Assembly: GCA_049680625.1 (NCBI GenBank)
Contig: JBAUID010000172.1
Span: 3,472-67,471, forward strand
DNA from: JAUIAI01 sp049680625
Lineage (GTDB): Bacteria > Pseudomonadota > Gammaproteobacteria > Burkholderiales > Burkholderiaceae_E
Length of the DNA: 64,000 nucleotides
Reading direction: 5' to 3'
Numbering within the stretch: the stretch's first letter is position 1; each line of letters starts with the position of its first letter. Made by a program: the position numbers and the translations under genes. This document shows, piece after piece, positions 26,542 to 36,786 of the stretch. The notes beneath the pieces were generated by a model. The model saw only the letters and a list, made by a program, of their open reading frames with translations. It had not been told where the DNA came from and ran no database searches.

Positions 26542-29517
26542 CTAACTGATTTTCGAAAGCATCGCTCGCGCTTTCTGTTGTTGTGCATTGTCGCCACCCT
26601 TGATCACCTCATCAAGCAATTCACGGGCGCCTTCCTTGTCACCAATTTCTTCATAAGCTGACGCCAGGTCAAGCTTGGTCGCCATCTCCTGCCAGCGCGC
26701 CGGCTCACTGCCAGCTGGGGCTGCGTCGGCGCCCGAAGGCTCAAGATCAAGGCCAATCGCAGACAAGTCCACTTCACTATCAGTGGCCATGGCTGTTGCG
26801 CTGTCGAGCGACGGAATATCCATCTTCAGATCAGCAATCGCGTCTTTTTCCGAAGCATCGGCACCGAACTCAAGAGACGGCATTTCAACACTGTTGCTGA
26901 TCGCCTCCTTCAGTGCAGTGTCGTCCGACTCAAACGCAAGACCAGCATCCATCCCCGTATCAGATATTGCGGCTATGGTGTCCGGCTGATTATCCATTTC
27001 AGTGGCAATATCAAGGTCGAAATCCAACGCACCAATGTCGTCGCTATCGGGTTCACCAAGCTTGGGCTCGCTGGATGTCTCAGAAGCCAATGTGTCTGGC
27101 ATGTTGAGATCCAGGGCCTCGTTGCCATCAGCCTCCAGATCATCTTTTGCGTGAGCGGGATTTGATGACAGCGCATCAACCAGAGCTGACGTACCTGCGG
27201 TTGCCGCACCCGCTATTCCAGCTGCACCAGCGGCAACACGTCCTGTCGATGATCCGCCCTTACCTGCAGAATCTCTGGCCTGAGGCGGAGGAGCCATTGT
27301 TGTGGTTGGAAAATCTTCCGGGCCGACACCGTCACCATCACCAGTGTACAAAGTATTGTCTGGATCAATCGCCAGACCCATGGTGATCACTTTTGGCCAC
27401 TCTTCGTTCTGGCCGTTACTCATGTCGTACATTTCACGTGCCAGCCTGGAGTATGCGCCGGCGTCTTTACGGCCTGCGTAGATTTCCAGCAATTTGAGTC
27501 GAATTGCCTGACGTTCGGGTTGGCGCTTGAGGGCTTCTTTGAGAATCTCTTCAGCCTGGGCTTCCCGACCGTAAGCGATATACACCTCAGCTTCGGCAAT
27601 CGGATCAACTTCGGTTGAATGAACATCCACCGTTGAAGCGCCCACCGAGGCTGCGTCAGCTTCGGTCTGGAACAAGCTATTACTGGTGTCCACATCGTGA
27701 CCACCGGTTGTTCCGAACAACGAATTGGCTGCAAACGCGTCCTCACCACCAACCGTGTCTTCGAAATCTTCTGCGCTGTCCTTACTCTTGCGGCGACGCC
27801 AGAAGAACAAGCCACCAACAAGTGCGATCAGGCCGGCGATGCCAACCGCTACCAATGGGTTCGACATCAGTGAGTCCAGCCAGCTGCCAGCTACTGGTGC
27901 CGCAGGTTTAGCCGGCTCAACTTTGGCCACCGGTGGGGTGGTTTGCTCCGGTGTTGGGCTGGCGACGGCATCACCGGCTTTGTCAGTTGCATTGGCTGCC
28001 GCCGTTGCCGCAGCAGCAGCCGCCGCCGCGGCAGGTGATGTTTCAGCAAGTGCCGGCGGCTCGCTGGCCACAGACGGGAGCGGCGTACTTTGAGTGCCGT
28101 CAGTGACCGCCTGAGTCGGCTCCGCAGAGGTTGTTGCAGGGGCTGCCGGAGCATCAGCAGGCTGCGCGGCACTGGCTTCAACCTTACTGGTCTCAAGGCT
28201 GGAAACCTGATCGGACAAGTCAGACAACTGCTTGTTTTTCAGTTCCAGCAAGCGCTGCAGATCTTTGACATTGCGCTCCAGCTCGGTGACCCGGCTCTGC
28301 GCTTCCTGCAGTGCTGAGTCGCGCGCAATACTGTTCTCAACAGCCGCCGTTGAGCCGCCAGCAACTTGCGACGACGCGGTATCTCGTGACAGCTTCAGCT
28401 GATCACCATCGTCGGTCGCAGGGCTGGTATCGGTTGGCGCTGCGGATATGGTTCCACTGGCCTGAGACGAGCCGCTGGACTCAGCGGTAATTTTGGTTGT
28501 GGCCCGGGTAGCCTCAGCCAGACGGGCGCGATAATCACGCCAGGTTTTGTTACTGGCCTGCATTTCGGCACGGACATCAGCAGCCGACAGCGACGCCATC
28601 TGCGCCGAACTCGGAATATTCAGCCTTGTTCCGGCACGCAATTGATGAACGCTGCCAAAAAAGGCATCCGGATTGGCACGGTAAATAGCAACGATCGCCT
28701 GCTCAAGGGTTGCCGAACCCGGCTGTAGCCGACGCGCAATATCCCCGAGCGTATCGCCACGGACAACCGTAACGACTGACGGACCAGATGATTCAGCAGG
28801 CGCCGTACTGCGATTCGTGCGCGGCGCAGTGACACCCCCCGTATTGCCGGCACCGGCTCGCGGCGATGCCTCGGTTCTGGCCATTGGTTGCGCAGCGGGT
28901 GTTGCTGCGGTACCGGTAGCCGTTGCCGGCGGACGTGAAATTGCCGTTACCGGCGGTTGGTTGACCGGCTGTGGCTGTGCGGTTGCAACCGGCTGCTGCG
29001 GAACAGGGGCAGCAGTGACAATCGAGGCGCCGCCCGGAACCGACTCGTTCTGGCCAAGACGCAACTCTGGCGGATCGAGCAGGAAGGTGTATTCGCGGAC
29101 AAACTTGCCTGATGCCCAGTTCAGTTCAACGAGCAGATCGACAAATGGTTCGTTAATGGGGCGATTCGAGGAGATAGAAACCGCGGCGCGGCCATTGCTC
29201 GTGCGATTAACCCGGAATTGCAGAGAAGTCAGTGCGGGGTTGAACTCCAGGCCGGCCTGGCGAAATGCCTCCGGACTTGCCAGCTTGGCGCTAAGCGAGG
29301 AAGCTTCATCCTCACTTAGTGAGGTGACTTCAACCTCGGCTTTCAGGGGCTGCCCAAGCGCTGATTGAACGGTTAAACGACCCAGACCAGCGGCTTGCAC
29401 CGATGGCACTGAGATAGCTGAAAACAACGCAGCAACCGACAGACTTAACAATGTCTGTGAATATGGCCGATGCAGTCGCGCCCCCGACAGTTTTGATGTC
29501 GTCACGGTCTTCCCCAA
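26542..29517 (-). CDS. fimV: FimV/HubP polar hub protein
   Basis: A 991-residue protein with full FimV architecture. There is a signal sequence (about 1-43), the FimV N-terminal beta domain (GLGRLTVQSALGQPLKAEVEV), and a LysM peptidoglycan-binding domain at about 247-303 (VVRGDTLGDIARRLQPG). A coiled coil precedes one membrane segment near 556-578, which is followed by a basic FFWRRRK. A long acidic cytoplasmic part includes a TPR-like EAEVYIAYGREAQAEEIL. The C-terminal FimV domain (ATKLDLASAYEEIGDKEGA) is present. FimV/HubP organises cell poles, type IV pili and chemotaxis. The start is a TTG at 29517 behind GGAGAG, with a GTG 12 bases inside as alternative. Confidence 0.94.
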   Translation of the reverse strand: MGKTVTTSKLSGARLHRPYSQTLLSLSVAALFSAISVPSVQAAGLGRLTVQSALGQPLKAEVEVTSLSEDEASSLSAKLASPEAFRQAGLEFNPALTSLQFRVNRTSNGRAAVSISSNRPINEPFVDLLVELNWASGKFVREYTFLLDPPELRLGQNESVPGGASIVTAAPVPQQPVATAQPQPVNQPPVTAISRPPATATGTAATPAAQPMARTEASPRAGAGNTGGVTAPRTNRSTAPAESSGPSVVTVVRGDTLGDIARRLQPGSATLEQAIVAIYRANPDAFFGSVHQLRAGTRLNIPSSAQMASLSAADVRAEMQASNKTWRDYRARLAEATRATTKITAESSGSSQASGTISAAPTDTSPATDDGDQLKLSRDTASSQVAGGSTAAVENSIARDSALQEAQSRVTELERNVKDLQRLLELKNKQLSDLSDQVSSLETSKVEASAAQPADAPAAPATTSAEPTQAVTDGTQSTPLPSVASEPPALAETSPAAAAAAAAATAAANATDKAGDAVASPTPEQTTPPVAKVEPAKPAAPVAGSWLDSLMSNPLVAVGIAGLIALVGGLFFWRRRKSKDSAEDFEDTVGGEDAFAANSLFGTTGGHDVDTSNSLFQTEADAASVGASTVDVHSTEVDPIAEAEVYIAYGREAQAEEILKEALKRQPERQAIRLKLLEIYAGRKDAGAYSRLAREMYDMSNGQNEEWPKVITMGLAIDPDNTLYTGDGDGVGPEDFPTTTMAPPPQARDSAGKGGSSTGRVAAGAAGIAGAATAGTSALVDALSSNPAHAKDDLEADGNEALDLNMPDTLASETSSEPKLGEPDSDDIGALDFDLDIATEMDNQPDTIAAISDTGMDAGLAFESDDTALKEAISNSVEMPSLEFGADASEKDAIADLKMDIPSLDSATAMATDSEVDLSAIGLDLEPSGADAAPAGSEPARWQEMATKLDLASAYEEIGDKEGARELLDEVIKGGDNAQQQKARAMLSKIS

Positions 29518-29830
29518 AGCGAACTCTCCTCGTTAGTTTTGCAGCGTAGCATCAAGCACTTACTCGATCAAGCTGACCTACTACATCAGCTTGTCGGACG
29601 TTGTAATGACGTCAATACAATAACGGTCACCCTCCTCAGAGCCCCGATATCGTTCGCAGGTAAATTGCTTGCCGCATCGACTGGTTAACCCGGTATGTTA
29701 CTCCATGTGTTAACGATTATTAATCGCCAGCCGCGTTTCATTTTGTGAAGTCAAGCCTGTCGGTAGCCATTTCGCAACGTTTTGCCTGAATTTGAATCAA
29801 CACGTGCCCCAAAAAGTCACTGGGCGCGGG
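29518..29830. other. asd-fimV intergenic region
   Basis: This 313-bp stretch upstream of fimV holds no recognisable gene. It is A/T-richer than its surroundings and contains the near-palindrome CGATTA-T-TAATCG (29714-29726). The fimV promoter is probably here, but no -35/-10 pair can be picked with confidence. Confidence 0.4.
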
Positions 29831-30958
29831 TCAGGTGCTCGCCATTTCCCGTTCAACAATGATCGACAACATGCGGCGCAGCGGCTCGGCCGCCCCCCAG
29901 AGCAGCTGATCACCAACGGTAAACAAGCTGAAATATCCCGGGCCGAAGCTGAGCTTGCGCAGTCGCCCGACATGTATGTGCAGGGTTCCGGTGACCGCTG
30001 CGGGGCTCAGCTGCTCGATACTTGCTTGTTTATTGTTGGGCACCAGCCGAACCCAGTCATTGGCGCCGGCCACCAGGGATTCTACCTCTGCCAAGGATAA
30101 GTCGTTGCGCAGCTTCATCATGACGGCCTGGCTGTGACAGCGCATGGTGCCGATCCGAACACACAAGCTCTCTACCGGCACGGGTCGGGATAAATTGGCG
30201 CCGAGAATTTTGTTACATTCGGCCCCGCCCTTCCATTCTTCTTTGGCCAGGCCGTCACCGAGATCCTGGTCGATCCACGGAATCAGGCTGCCTGCCAGTG
30301 GCACGCCAGAGGTTTGATCAACCGGCAGATCAGCCGAACGTATCTGCCTGGTCAGTGCTTCATCGATATCAAGAATTGCCGACCCTGGATCAGCCAGCAG
30401 ACTGGCAACCGAGTCGTGAGAAAGACCCATCTGCTCAATCAGCTGGCGCATTTGCTGCGCCCCCCCGCCAGAAGCCGCCTGATAAGTGGCCACGCTAATC
30501 CATTCAACCAGATCACGGGTTAACAAACCGCCCAGGGCCAGCATCATCAGGCTAACGGTACAGTTCCCACCAATAAAATCCCGGGTTCCGGCCGCTAGCG
30601 CAGAATCAATAACGTTCCGGTTCAGCGGGTCCAGCACAATGACTGCTTGGTCATTCATCCGCAGCGATGATGCAGCATCTACCCAGTATCCGGCCCAGCC
30701 GGACTGACGCAGCGGGCCGTGCACCGCATTGGTGTAGTCGCCACCCTGACAACTGATAACAACATCCATAGCAGCCAGGGCTTTCAGGTCGCCGGCATCA
30801 GCAAGCAGCGCCAATCCAAGCGGCGCCGCACCACCGGCGTCCGATGTTGAGAAAAACACCGGATCAATTGATTTGAAATCCCCTTCAGCCTGCATGCGTT
30901 GCATCAGCACCGAACCCACCATACCGCGCCACCCAACCAGGCCGACCTTGATTCCCAT
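29831..30958 (-). CDS. asd: Aspartate-semialdehyde dehydrogenase
   Basis: A 375-residue NADP enzyme that reduces aspartyl phosphate, at the branch to lysine, threonine and methionine. MGIKVGLVGWRGMVGSVLM is the nucleotide-binding start, GGNCTVSLMML carries the catalytic Cys133, and the sequence is of the gammaproteobacterial type. The ATG at 30958 is preferred because GAGGG lies at a good distance; the ATG at 30967 touches that site. It follows leuB by 45 bp. Confidence 0.95.
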   Translation of the reverse strand: MGIKVGLVGWRGMVGSVLMQRMQAEGDFKSIDPVFFSTSDAGGAAPLGLALLADAGDLKALAAMDVVISCQGGDYTNAVHGPLRQSGWAGYWVDAASSLRMNDQAVIVLDPLNRNVIDSALAAGTRDFIGGNCTVSLMMLALGGLLTRDLVEWISVATYQAASGGGAQQMRQLIEQMGLSHDSVASLLADPGSAILDIDEALTRQIRSADLPVDQTSGVPLAGSLIPWIDQDLGDGLAKEEWKGGAECNKILGANLSRPVPVESLCVRIGTMRCHSQAVMMKLRNDLSLAEVESLVAGANDWVRLVPNNKQASIEQLSPAAVTGTLHIHVGRLRKLSFGPGYFSLFTVGDQLLWGAAEPLRRMLSIIVEREMAST

Positions 30959-31003
30959 TTTGAACATCCCTCGTTTCGCTGATTCAGCGGCTAGATTCAG
31001 CGA

Positions 31004-32083
31004 CTAAGTTCCGGCTGCCATTGCTGCCAGTACTGCATCGCCCATGGCTTCGGTACCAACTACTGACTTGCCAGTTTCGGCAATATCGGCGGTTCGCAAA
31101 CCATTGGCAAGCGCTGCGCGCACCCCCGCCTCAATACGGTCGGCGGTTCCCGGCTGATTGAGCGAATAGCGAAACATCATGGCCAGTGACAAGAAGCAGG
31201 CCAGGGGATTGGCAACACCTTTACCCGCAATATCGGGGGCGGAACCATGAATCGGTTCGTACATGCCAAAACCGTCAGCATTCAGAGAGGCTGACGGCAG
31301 CATACCAATCGATCCGGTCAGCATCGACGCTTCGTCAGACAAAATGTCCCCGAACATATTGCCGGTAACAATGACATCAAATTGTTTTGGATCACGCACC
31401 AGCTGCATGGCTGCATTGTCGACGTACATATGGGTCAGCGCAACATCGGAGAAATCTTTTTGATGCTCTTCAATAACAACGTCACGCCACAGCTGGGTGG
31501 TTTCAAGAACATTGGCTTTGTCAACTGAACACACGCGGTTGCTCCGCTTGCGGGCAGCCTCAAACGCCATCCGCGCAATGCGCCGGATTTCATCTTCGTT
31601 GTAGCGCATCGTGTCATGCCCTTCGCGCCGGCCTTCAGCATTTTTGCCGATACCCCTGGGCTGACCAAAATAAATATCACCTGTTAGCTCACGCAAAATC
31701 AGGATATCCAGGCCAGCAACAACTTCCGGCTTCAAACTAGATGCATGGGCCAGCTCGGGGTAAACGATAGCCGGACGTAAGTTTGCGAATAAATCGAAGT
31801 GCTTACGCAGCCGGAGCAAACCTTGTTCGGGGCGCATTGCGCGCTCGAGCTGATCGTATTGGGGTGCACCAATTGCACCAAACAAAATGGCATCGGCGGA
31901 TTCACACAATTTGATTGTTGCATCGGGCAACGGGTCGCCCGCACTGTCATAAGCCGCGCCGCCAACGAGCCCGCTTTCGGTATCAATAGCCATGCCCTGC
32001 TGGCGCAGCAGGTCAAGTACCCGGGTCGCCTGATGGCACACTTCAGGGCCAATGCCGTCACCAGGCAATATTGCGATTCTCAT
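31004..32083 (-). CDS. leuB: 3-isopropylmalate dehydrogenase
   Basis: A 359-residue enzyme for the third step of leucine synthesis. It has ILPGDGIGPEV at the N-terminus, RELTGDIYFGQPRG, and NMFGDILSDEASMLTGSIGMLPSA with the metal-binding aspartates. Length is normal. It lies 43 bp after leuD in the minus-strand leuC-leuD-leuB-asd unit. Confidence 0.97.
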   Translation of the reverse strand: MRIAILPGDGIGPEVCHQATRVLDLLRQQGMAIDTESGLVGGAAYDSAGDPLPDATIKLCESADAILFGAIGAPQYDQLERAMRPEQGLLRLRKHFDLFANLRPAIVYPELAHASSLKPEVVAGLDILILRELTGDIYFGQPRGIGKNAEGRREGHDTMRYNEDEIRRIARMAFEAARKRSNRVCSVDKANVLETTQLWRDVVIEEHQKDFSDVALTHMYVDNAAMQLVRDPKQFDVIVTGNMFGDILSDEASMLTGSIGMLPSASLNADGFGMYEPIHGSAPDIAGKGVANPLACFLSLAMMFRYSLNQPGTADRIEAGVRAALANGLRTADIAETGKSVVGTEAMGDAVLAAMAAGT

Positions 32084-32126
32084 ATGTCAGCTACCTTGAT
32101 TTGTCTGCTACCTAGTCGCCCCGGAA

Positions 32127-32780
32127 TTACCGATTCAGGGTTTTGCCAAGCCATGGCTGCTCAGCCAGGCGGCGCGTTTCGTAAGTACGAATGATGTCGG
32201 CCTTTTGCAAAGTGGTGCCAATCTCGTCCAAACCGTTTAGCAAGTCGTTACGACGGGCATCATCAACTTCGAACGGGTGTGACAAGCTGCTATCAACAGT
32301 TGTCACCAATCGGTTTTCGAGGTCAATGATCAATTCAAACCCAATGAAACTATTGCACTCCATGAACAGACGATCAACCGCCGCTTCACTTAGAGCAATG
32401 GGGAGCAAACCAGATTTAAAACAGTTGTTATAAAAAATATCGGCAAACGACGGCGCGATAATGGCGCGAAAACCATATTCGTGCAGCGCCCATGGCGCAT
32501 GCTCACGTGACGAGCCACACCCGAAATTGCGGCGCGCAATCAAAACACTGGCCCCCTGGTATCGCTCCTGGTTCAGAACAAAATCTTTGTTCAGCGGCCG
32601 CTTGCTGTTGTCCATACCGGGTTCGCCGGTATCGGTGTACCGCCAGGCGTCAAACAGGTTCGGCCCAAAACCCGTACGTTTAATCGACTTCAGAAACTGC
32701 TTCGGGATAATGGCATCAGTATCGACATTCGCCCTGTCCATCGGGGCAACCCGACCTCGGTGTACGGTAAACTTTTCCAT
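32127..32780 (-). CDS. leuD: 3-isopropylmalate dehydratase small subunit
   Basis: A 217-residue swivelling domain subunit. NVDTDAIIPKQFLKSI and FGCGSSREHAPWAL are the family motifs that complete the active site of LeuC. It follows leuC by 11 bp, so the subunits are co-expressed. Together they convert 2-isopropylmalate into 3-isopropylmalate. Confidence 0.97.
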   Translation of the reverse strand: MEKFTVHRGRVAPMDRANVDTDAIIPKQFLKSIKRTGFGPNLFDAWRYTDTGEPGMDNSKRPLNKDFVLNQERYQGASVLIARRNFGCGSSREHAPWALHEYGFRAIIAPSFADIFYNNCFKSGLLPIALSEAAVDRLFMECNSFIGFELIIDLENRLVTTVDSSLSHPFEVDDARRNDLLNGLDEIGTTLQKADIIRTYETRRLAEQPWLGKTLNR

Positions 32781-32791
32781 GAAGGTGCCTC

Positions 32792-34189
32792 TTATCGAAT
32801 ATCAACAAAATGACCGGCCACGCCGGCAGCGGCTGCCATTGCGGGGCTGACCAGGTGGGTTCGTCCACCAGCCCCCTGTCGGCCTTCGAAATTACGATTC
32901 GATGTTGACGCGCAACGCTCACCCGGTTCCAGGCGATCGGCATTCATTGCCAGGCACATCGAGCAACCCGGTTCGCGCCATTCGAACCCGGCCGCGATGA
33001 AGATTTTGTCCAGGCCTTCTTTTTCAGCCTGGGCCTTGACCAGCCCTGAGCCCGGCACCACCATGGCCACCTGAACGGAATCGGCTTTCTTGCGACCTTT
33101 AACGATTGCTGCCGCCTGGCGAAGATCTTCGATTCGCGAGTTTGTACACGAGCCGATAAAGACTTTGTCCAGCTTAATGTCGCTGACCGCCGTGTTTGGA
33201 TCCAGACCCATATAGGTCAGTGCACGCTCAATACCTTCACGCCGGATAGGATCGCGTTCTTTGTCGGGATCGGGTACCCGGCCACTGATCGGCAGCACCA
33301 TCTCTGGTGACGTGCCCCATGTGACGTGGGGTTCGATGCTGGCCGCATCCAGAGTGACCACTTTATCGAAATGTGCGCCTTCATCGGAGCGCAGACCGCG
33401 CCAGTATTGTTCTGCTTGAACCAAGTCAGCGCCAGTTGGCGCCATTGGGCGGCCCTTGATGTAGTTGATGGTTGTATCGTCAACCGCCACCATCCCCATT
33501 CGGGCCCCGGCTTCAATTGACATATTACATAAGGTCATCCGGCCTTCCATTGACAAGCCCTGAATAGCCGAGCCTGCAAATTCAATTGCATGCCCCGTGC
33601 CGCCGGCCGTACCAATCTTGCCAATGATTGCCAGTGCAATATCTTTTGCGCCCACGCCCCGACCCGGCTTGCCATCAACCCGCACCAGCAGGTTTTTCAT
33701 CTTACGTGCCATTAAAACCTGGGTTGCGAGTACGTGCTCTACCTCAGAGGTTCCGATGCCAAACGCGAGGCAGCCGAAGGCGCCGTGTGTACTGGTATGA
33801 GAATCGCCGCAAACAACCGTCATTCCCGGCAAGGTGGCACCCTGCTCTGGCCCGATAACGTGGACAATGCCCTGGCGGGGGTCACTGATGTTGAAGTAGA
33901 CCATTTTATGCTCAGCGGCATTTTTATCGAGGGTCTCTACCTGCAGACGCGAGGTTGGGTCATCAATACCCCCCGAACGATCGGTGGTTGGCACATTGTG
34001 GTCAACCACTGCCAGATTGGCCGACATACGCCAGGGTTTGCGCCCGGCCAGTTTCAGGCCTTCAAAAGCCTGCGGACTAGTCACCTCGTGCAGCAGGTGA
34101 CGGTCGATATAAATTAATGCGACGCCGTTATTCTGATCATGAACAACGTGCTCATCCCAAAGCTTGTCATATAAGGTACGTGCAATCAT
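32792..34189 (-). CDS. leuC: 3-isopropylmalate dehydratase large subunit
   Basis: A 465-residue aconitase-family subunit. The [4Fe-4S] cysteines lie in FIGSCTNSRIEDL and in PGCSMCLAMN. The N-terminus (TLYDKLWDEHVV) and the VCGDSHTSTHGAFG active-site segment are standard. It is the first gene of leuC-leuD-leuB-asd. No leucine leader peptide or attenuator is visible in the 166 bp upstream. Confidence 0.97.
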   Translation of the reverse strand: MIARTLYDKLWDEHVVHDQNNGVALIYIDRHLLHEVTSPQAFEGLKLAGRKPWRMSANLAVVDHNVPTTDRSGGIDDPTSRLQVETLDKNAAEHKMVYFNISDPRQGIVHVIGPEQGATLPGMTVVCGDSHTSTHGAFGCLAFGIGTSEVEHVLATQVLMARKMKNLLVRVDGKPGRGVGAKDIALAIIGKIGTAGGTGHAIEFAGSAIQGLSMEGRMTLCNMSIEAGARMGMVAVDDTTINYIKGRPMAPTGADLVQAEQYWRGLRSDEGAHFDKVVTLDAASIEPHVTWGTSPEMVLPISGRVPDPDKERDPIRREGIERALTYMGLDPNTAVSDIKLDKVFIGSCTNSRIEDLRQAAAIVKGRKKADSVQVAMVVPGSGLVKAQAEKEGLDKIFIAAGFEWREPGCSMCLAMNADRLEPGERCASTSNRNFEGRQGAGGRTHLVSPAMAAAAGVAGHFVDIR

Positions 34190-34355
34190 TTTCTGGCTCG
34201 ATTCTCCGGCAGGCGGGGCCAGCGATTATGCCATGGTGCACCTCGAAGTGAGCGGATTATTAGCTGCTGGGCAGCTGCTTAACCCGGGATTAACCCGGGA
34301 TTAACCGGCGCTTAGCCACAGCTCAGCCCCGGTTAAACGGCGGACAAACTACTGT
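34190..34355. other. leuC upstream region with short tandem repeat
   Basis: Contains TAACCCGGGAT twice in tandem (34280-34290, 34291-34301) followed by a partial third copy, next to an AGCTGCT inverted and direct repeat (about 34262-34279). The leuC promoter is expected here. On the minus strand GGCATAAT around 34230 could be an extended -10, but no good -35 is seen. Confidence 0.4.
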
Positions 34356-35555
34356 TCATCCGCCGCTTTGCGGCGTGGATACCGCCACTACTTTTGGGTG
34401 CCAGCGAATACAGCACAAGGTTGCGAGCCACCCCAGGCTTGCAATCAGGCCCGCGGCGAAGAACGCCATCTGCGCAGAGAATGTGGACCAAACTGTGGTC
34501 AGTGCGAGGCCGCCAATTGTGCCCCCCAGGCCATAAGCTATTGTCAGGTACGTTGCCTGGGCCCTGGCCTGCTGAGCGGGTGCAAACCATTGATGAAGCA
34601 GTTTCATCACGGCACTGTGATGCAGGCCAAAGGTAACCATGTGCATAAGCTGCGTCGCAATAATGACAACAAATGCCCCGTCCGACAAGCCAACGGCGGC
34701 AAAACGCAGCGCCGCAATGAACAAGCTGAATGACAGCAGGGTCAGAGCCCCGAAGCGCTCAAATAGTGGACGCTGACAACGGAACAAAACAACTTCCGCC
34801 ACCACCCCGACAGCCCACAGTAAACCGATAACCGACTTGCTGTAACCATGGGATTCGAGATAAAGCGAAAACAAAACGTACAACGCGGCATGGGCAAAAA
34901 TCATCAGGAAATTGGCTACGAAAAAGGCCGCGATGTACGGCTGCAAAAAGCGGTCGCGCAGGCGGATAACCACCTGATTGCTTTTTTCCGTTGCCGGCAG
35001 TTCACGCGCGCCCCAGACAACGGTCAGTAACAGCAGCAAAGGCAGGGCCGCCCACAACGGCAGCGATAAAGTACCCAATGCATCCAGAACCGGGCCACCA
35101 AGAACCACCGCGGCGATGAATCCAATCGATCCCCATAGTCGAATACGACCGTACTGTCCTGAATCGCCACCGGTCAGGGCCAGAGTCCGGGCCTCACCAA
35201 TAGGTACCTGGGCACCACTGACAAAAAACATCAGGCCAAGTAAACCAACGCAGGCAAGGTAACCAAGATCGCTGGCCACCGGTAGCAAAGCCACACAACT
35301 GACAGTCAATACAGTACTGATGCGCAGCAGTCGGTCCGAGCGCCCTGACTGATCTGCCATCCAGCCCCAAAATGGCGGGGACACAATGCGCAGCAGATTT
35401 GGTACGGTCATCAGCACGCCAATTTGTGCAACCGTATAACCCTGCCCGGAGAAATACAGGCTGAGATAGGGTGACAAGATGCCAACGTAGGCAAAGTAGG
35501 CAAAGAAAAGTGCTTTTAACCTGGTGAGTTCGCTCAGAGGCACCGCTTTAGTCAA
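34356..35555 (-). CDS. MFS transporter, PPP/HcaT-like
   Basis: About 400 residues with twelve hydrophobic segments of the major facilitator fold. It begins near LKALFFAYFAYVGILSPYLSLYF, typical of the phenylpropionate permease (HcaT-like, MFS_1-like) family. The loop after helix 2 reads PPFWGWMADQSGRSDR, the usual MFS loop motif. The substrate is unknown. No ATG fits the homology start; the TTG at 35555 (LTKAVPLSEL) gives a 31-bp gap to aroC, while the longer open frame would overlap aroC. It follows aroC and is probably co-transcribed with it. Confidence 0.82.
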   Translation of the reverse strand: MTKAVPLSELTRLKALFFAYFAYVGILSPYLSLYFSGQGYTVAQIGVLMTVPNLLRIVSPPFWGWMADQSGRSDRLLRISTVLTVSCVALLPVASDLGYLACVGLLGLMFFVSGAQVPIGEARTLALTGGDSGQYGRIRLWGSIGFIAAVVLGGPVLDALGTLSLPLWAALPLLLLLTVVWGARELPATEKSNQVVIRLRDRFLQPYIAAFFVANFLMIFAHAALYVLFSLYLESHGYSKSVIGLLWAVGVVAEVVLFRCQRPLFERFGALTLLSFSLFIAALRFAAVGLSDGAFVVIIATQLMHMVTFGLHHSAVMKLLHQWFAPAQQARAQATYLTIAYGLGGTIGGLALTTVWSTFSAQMAFFAAGLIASLGWLATLCCIRWHPKVVAVSTPQSGG

Positions 35556-35586
35556 CCAAAAACCGCGTGCATTGCCAACGGGACCA

Positions 35587-36687
35587 TTAATCAACCGCTC
35601 CGGGAATTGGGCCGGGGCGTACGGCGACATCCGCGTTCTGGCCGCGATGGCGCAACGCATGGTCCATTAACACCAGCGCCACCAGGGCTTCGGCAATTGG
35701 GGTCGCACGGATGCCGACACAGGGATCGTGTCGGCCAAGGGTTTGCACGACGGCCGACTGGCCGGCAATGTCAATAGACTCTCGTTCCGTTCGGATACTG
35801 GATGTCGGCTTAATGGCAATTGATGCGCGAATTGGCTGGCCGGAGGAAATCCCGCCCAAAATGCCACCTGCATTATTGGTGCGAAATCCCTGTGGTGACA
35901 ATGAATCGCCGTGCTGACTCCCAAGGTCGCAGACCGCATCAAAACCGGCGCCAATTTCCACCCCTTTGACAGCGTTCAAGCCCATTAGCGCACCAGCCAG
36001 ATCAGCATCTAGCTTGTCGTACAAGGGCTCACCAAGCCCAACCGGGACGTTCTCGGCAATCACCTCAACCCGGGCGCCGCACGAATCACCATTCTTGCGC
36101 AACTGATCCATATAGGCTTCAAGCTGCGGTACAACGGATGCGTCAGCCGCAAAAAATGCATTGCTTTGTACATCTTCCCAACGCACAAACGGTACCGGGA
36201 TCTCTCCGACTTGCGACATATAACCGCGAATCAGTACACCGTATTGCGAGGCCAGCCATTTGCGGGCAACGGCAGCAGCGGCAACCGTCGGGGCTGTAAG
36301 ACGCGCCGATGACCGCCCTCCGCCCCGGTAGTCCCGAATGCCGTACTTGTGCCAATAGGTGTAGTCGGCATGACCTGGTCTGAACTGCTGCGCAATTGTT
36401 GAGTAGTCTTTACTGCGGGCATCCTGATTCCGAATCAGCAGGGCAATAGGCGTACCGGTTGTCTTGCCTTCAAAGACGCCTGACAAAATTTCAACCCGGT
36501 CCGCTTCCTGGCGCTGCGTCACATGACGCGACGTACCGGGACGACGTCGGTCAAGGTCAGCCTGGATGTCATCTTCTGTCAGCGCCAGGCCGGGAGGACA
36601 GCCATCGATAACACAGCCCACGGCCGGGCCGTGTGACTCACCAAAGTTCGTGACGGCAAACAACCGCCCGATAGTGTTACCAGACAT
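35587..36687 (-). CDS. aroC: Chorismate synthase
   Basis: A 366-residue FMN-dependent enzyme that makes chorismate from EPSP, the last shikimate step. It starts MSGNTIGRLFAVTNFGESHG. DYRGGGRSSARLTA and RHDPCVGIRATPIAEAL are the family signatures. The ATG at 36687 follows GAGGA at 7 bp; the frame is open further upstream (to 36744) without homology. It is followed by an MFS permease gene and preceded by gltX on the same strand. Confidence 0.96.
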   Translation of the reverse strand: MSGNTIGRLFAVTNFGESHGPAVGCVIDGCPPGLALTEDDIQADLDRRRPGTSRHVTQRQEADRVEILSGVFEGKTTGTPIALLIRNQDARSKDYSTIAQQFRPGHADYTYWHKYGIRDYRGGGRSSARLTAPTVAAAAVARKWLASQYGVLIRGYMSQVGEIPVPFVRWEDVQSNAFFAADASVVPQLEAYMDQLRKNGDSCGARVEVIAENVPVGLGEPLYDKLDADLAGALMGLNAVKGVEIGAGFDAVCDLGSQHGDSLSPQGFRTNNAGGILGGISSGQPIRASIAIKPTSSIRTERESIDIAGQSAVVQTLGRHDPCVGIRATPIAEALVALVLMDHALRHRGQNADVAVRPGPIPGAVD

Positions 36688-36786
36688 GGCGAATCCTCGA
36701 CAAATAAGTGTCGCTCTGCCCTCGCCGGCCAGCCCGGGCACCACAACAATGGTTGGATAAACTCGGTTGCATTTTGGGTCGCATGA

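Noticed and set aside
28000..28040. GC-rich GCN triplet run in fimV
   Set aside because: It encodes the Ala-rich linker of FimV and is a normal low-complexity coding stretch.
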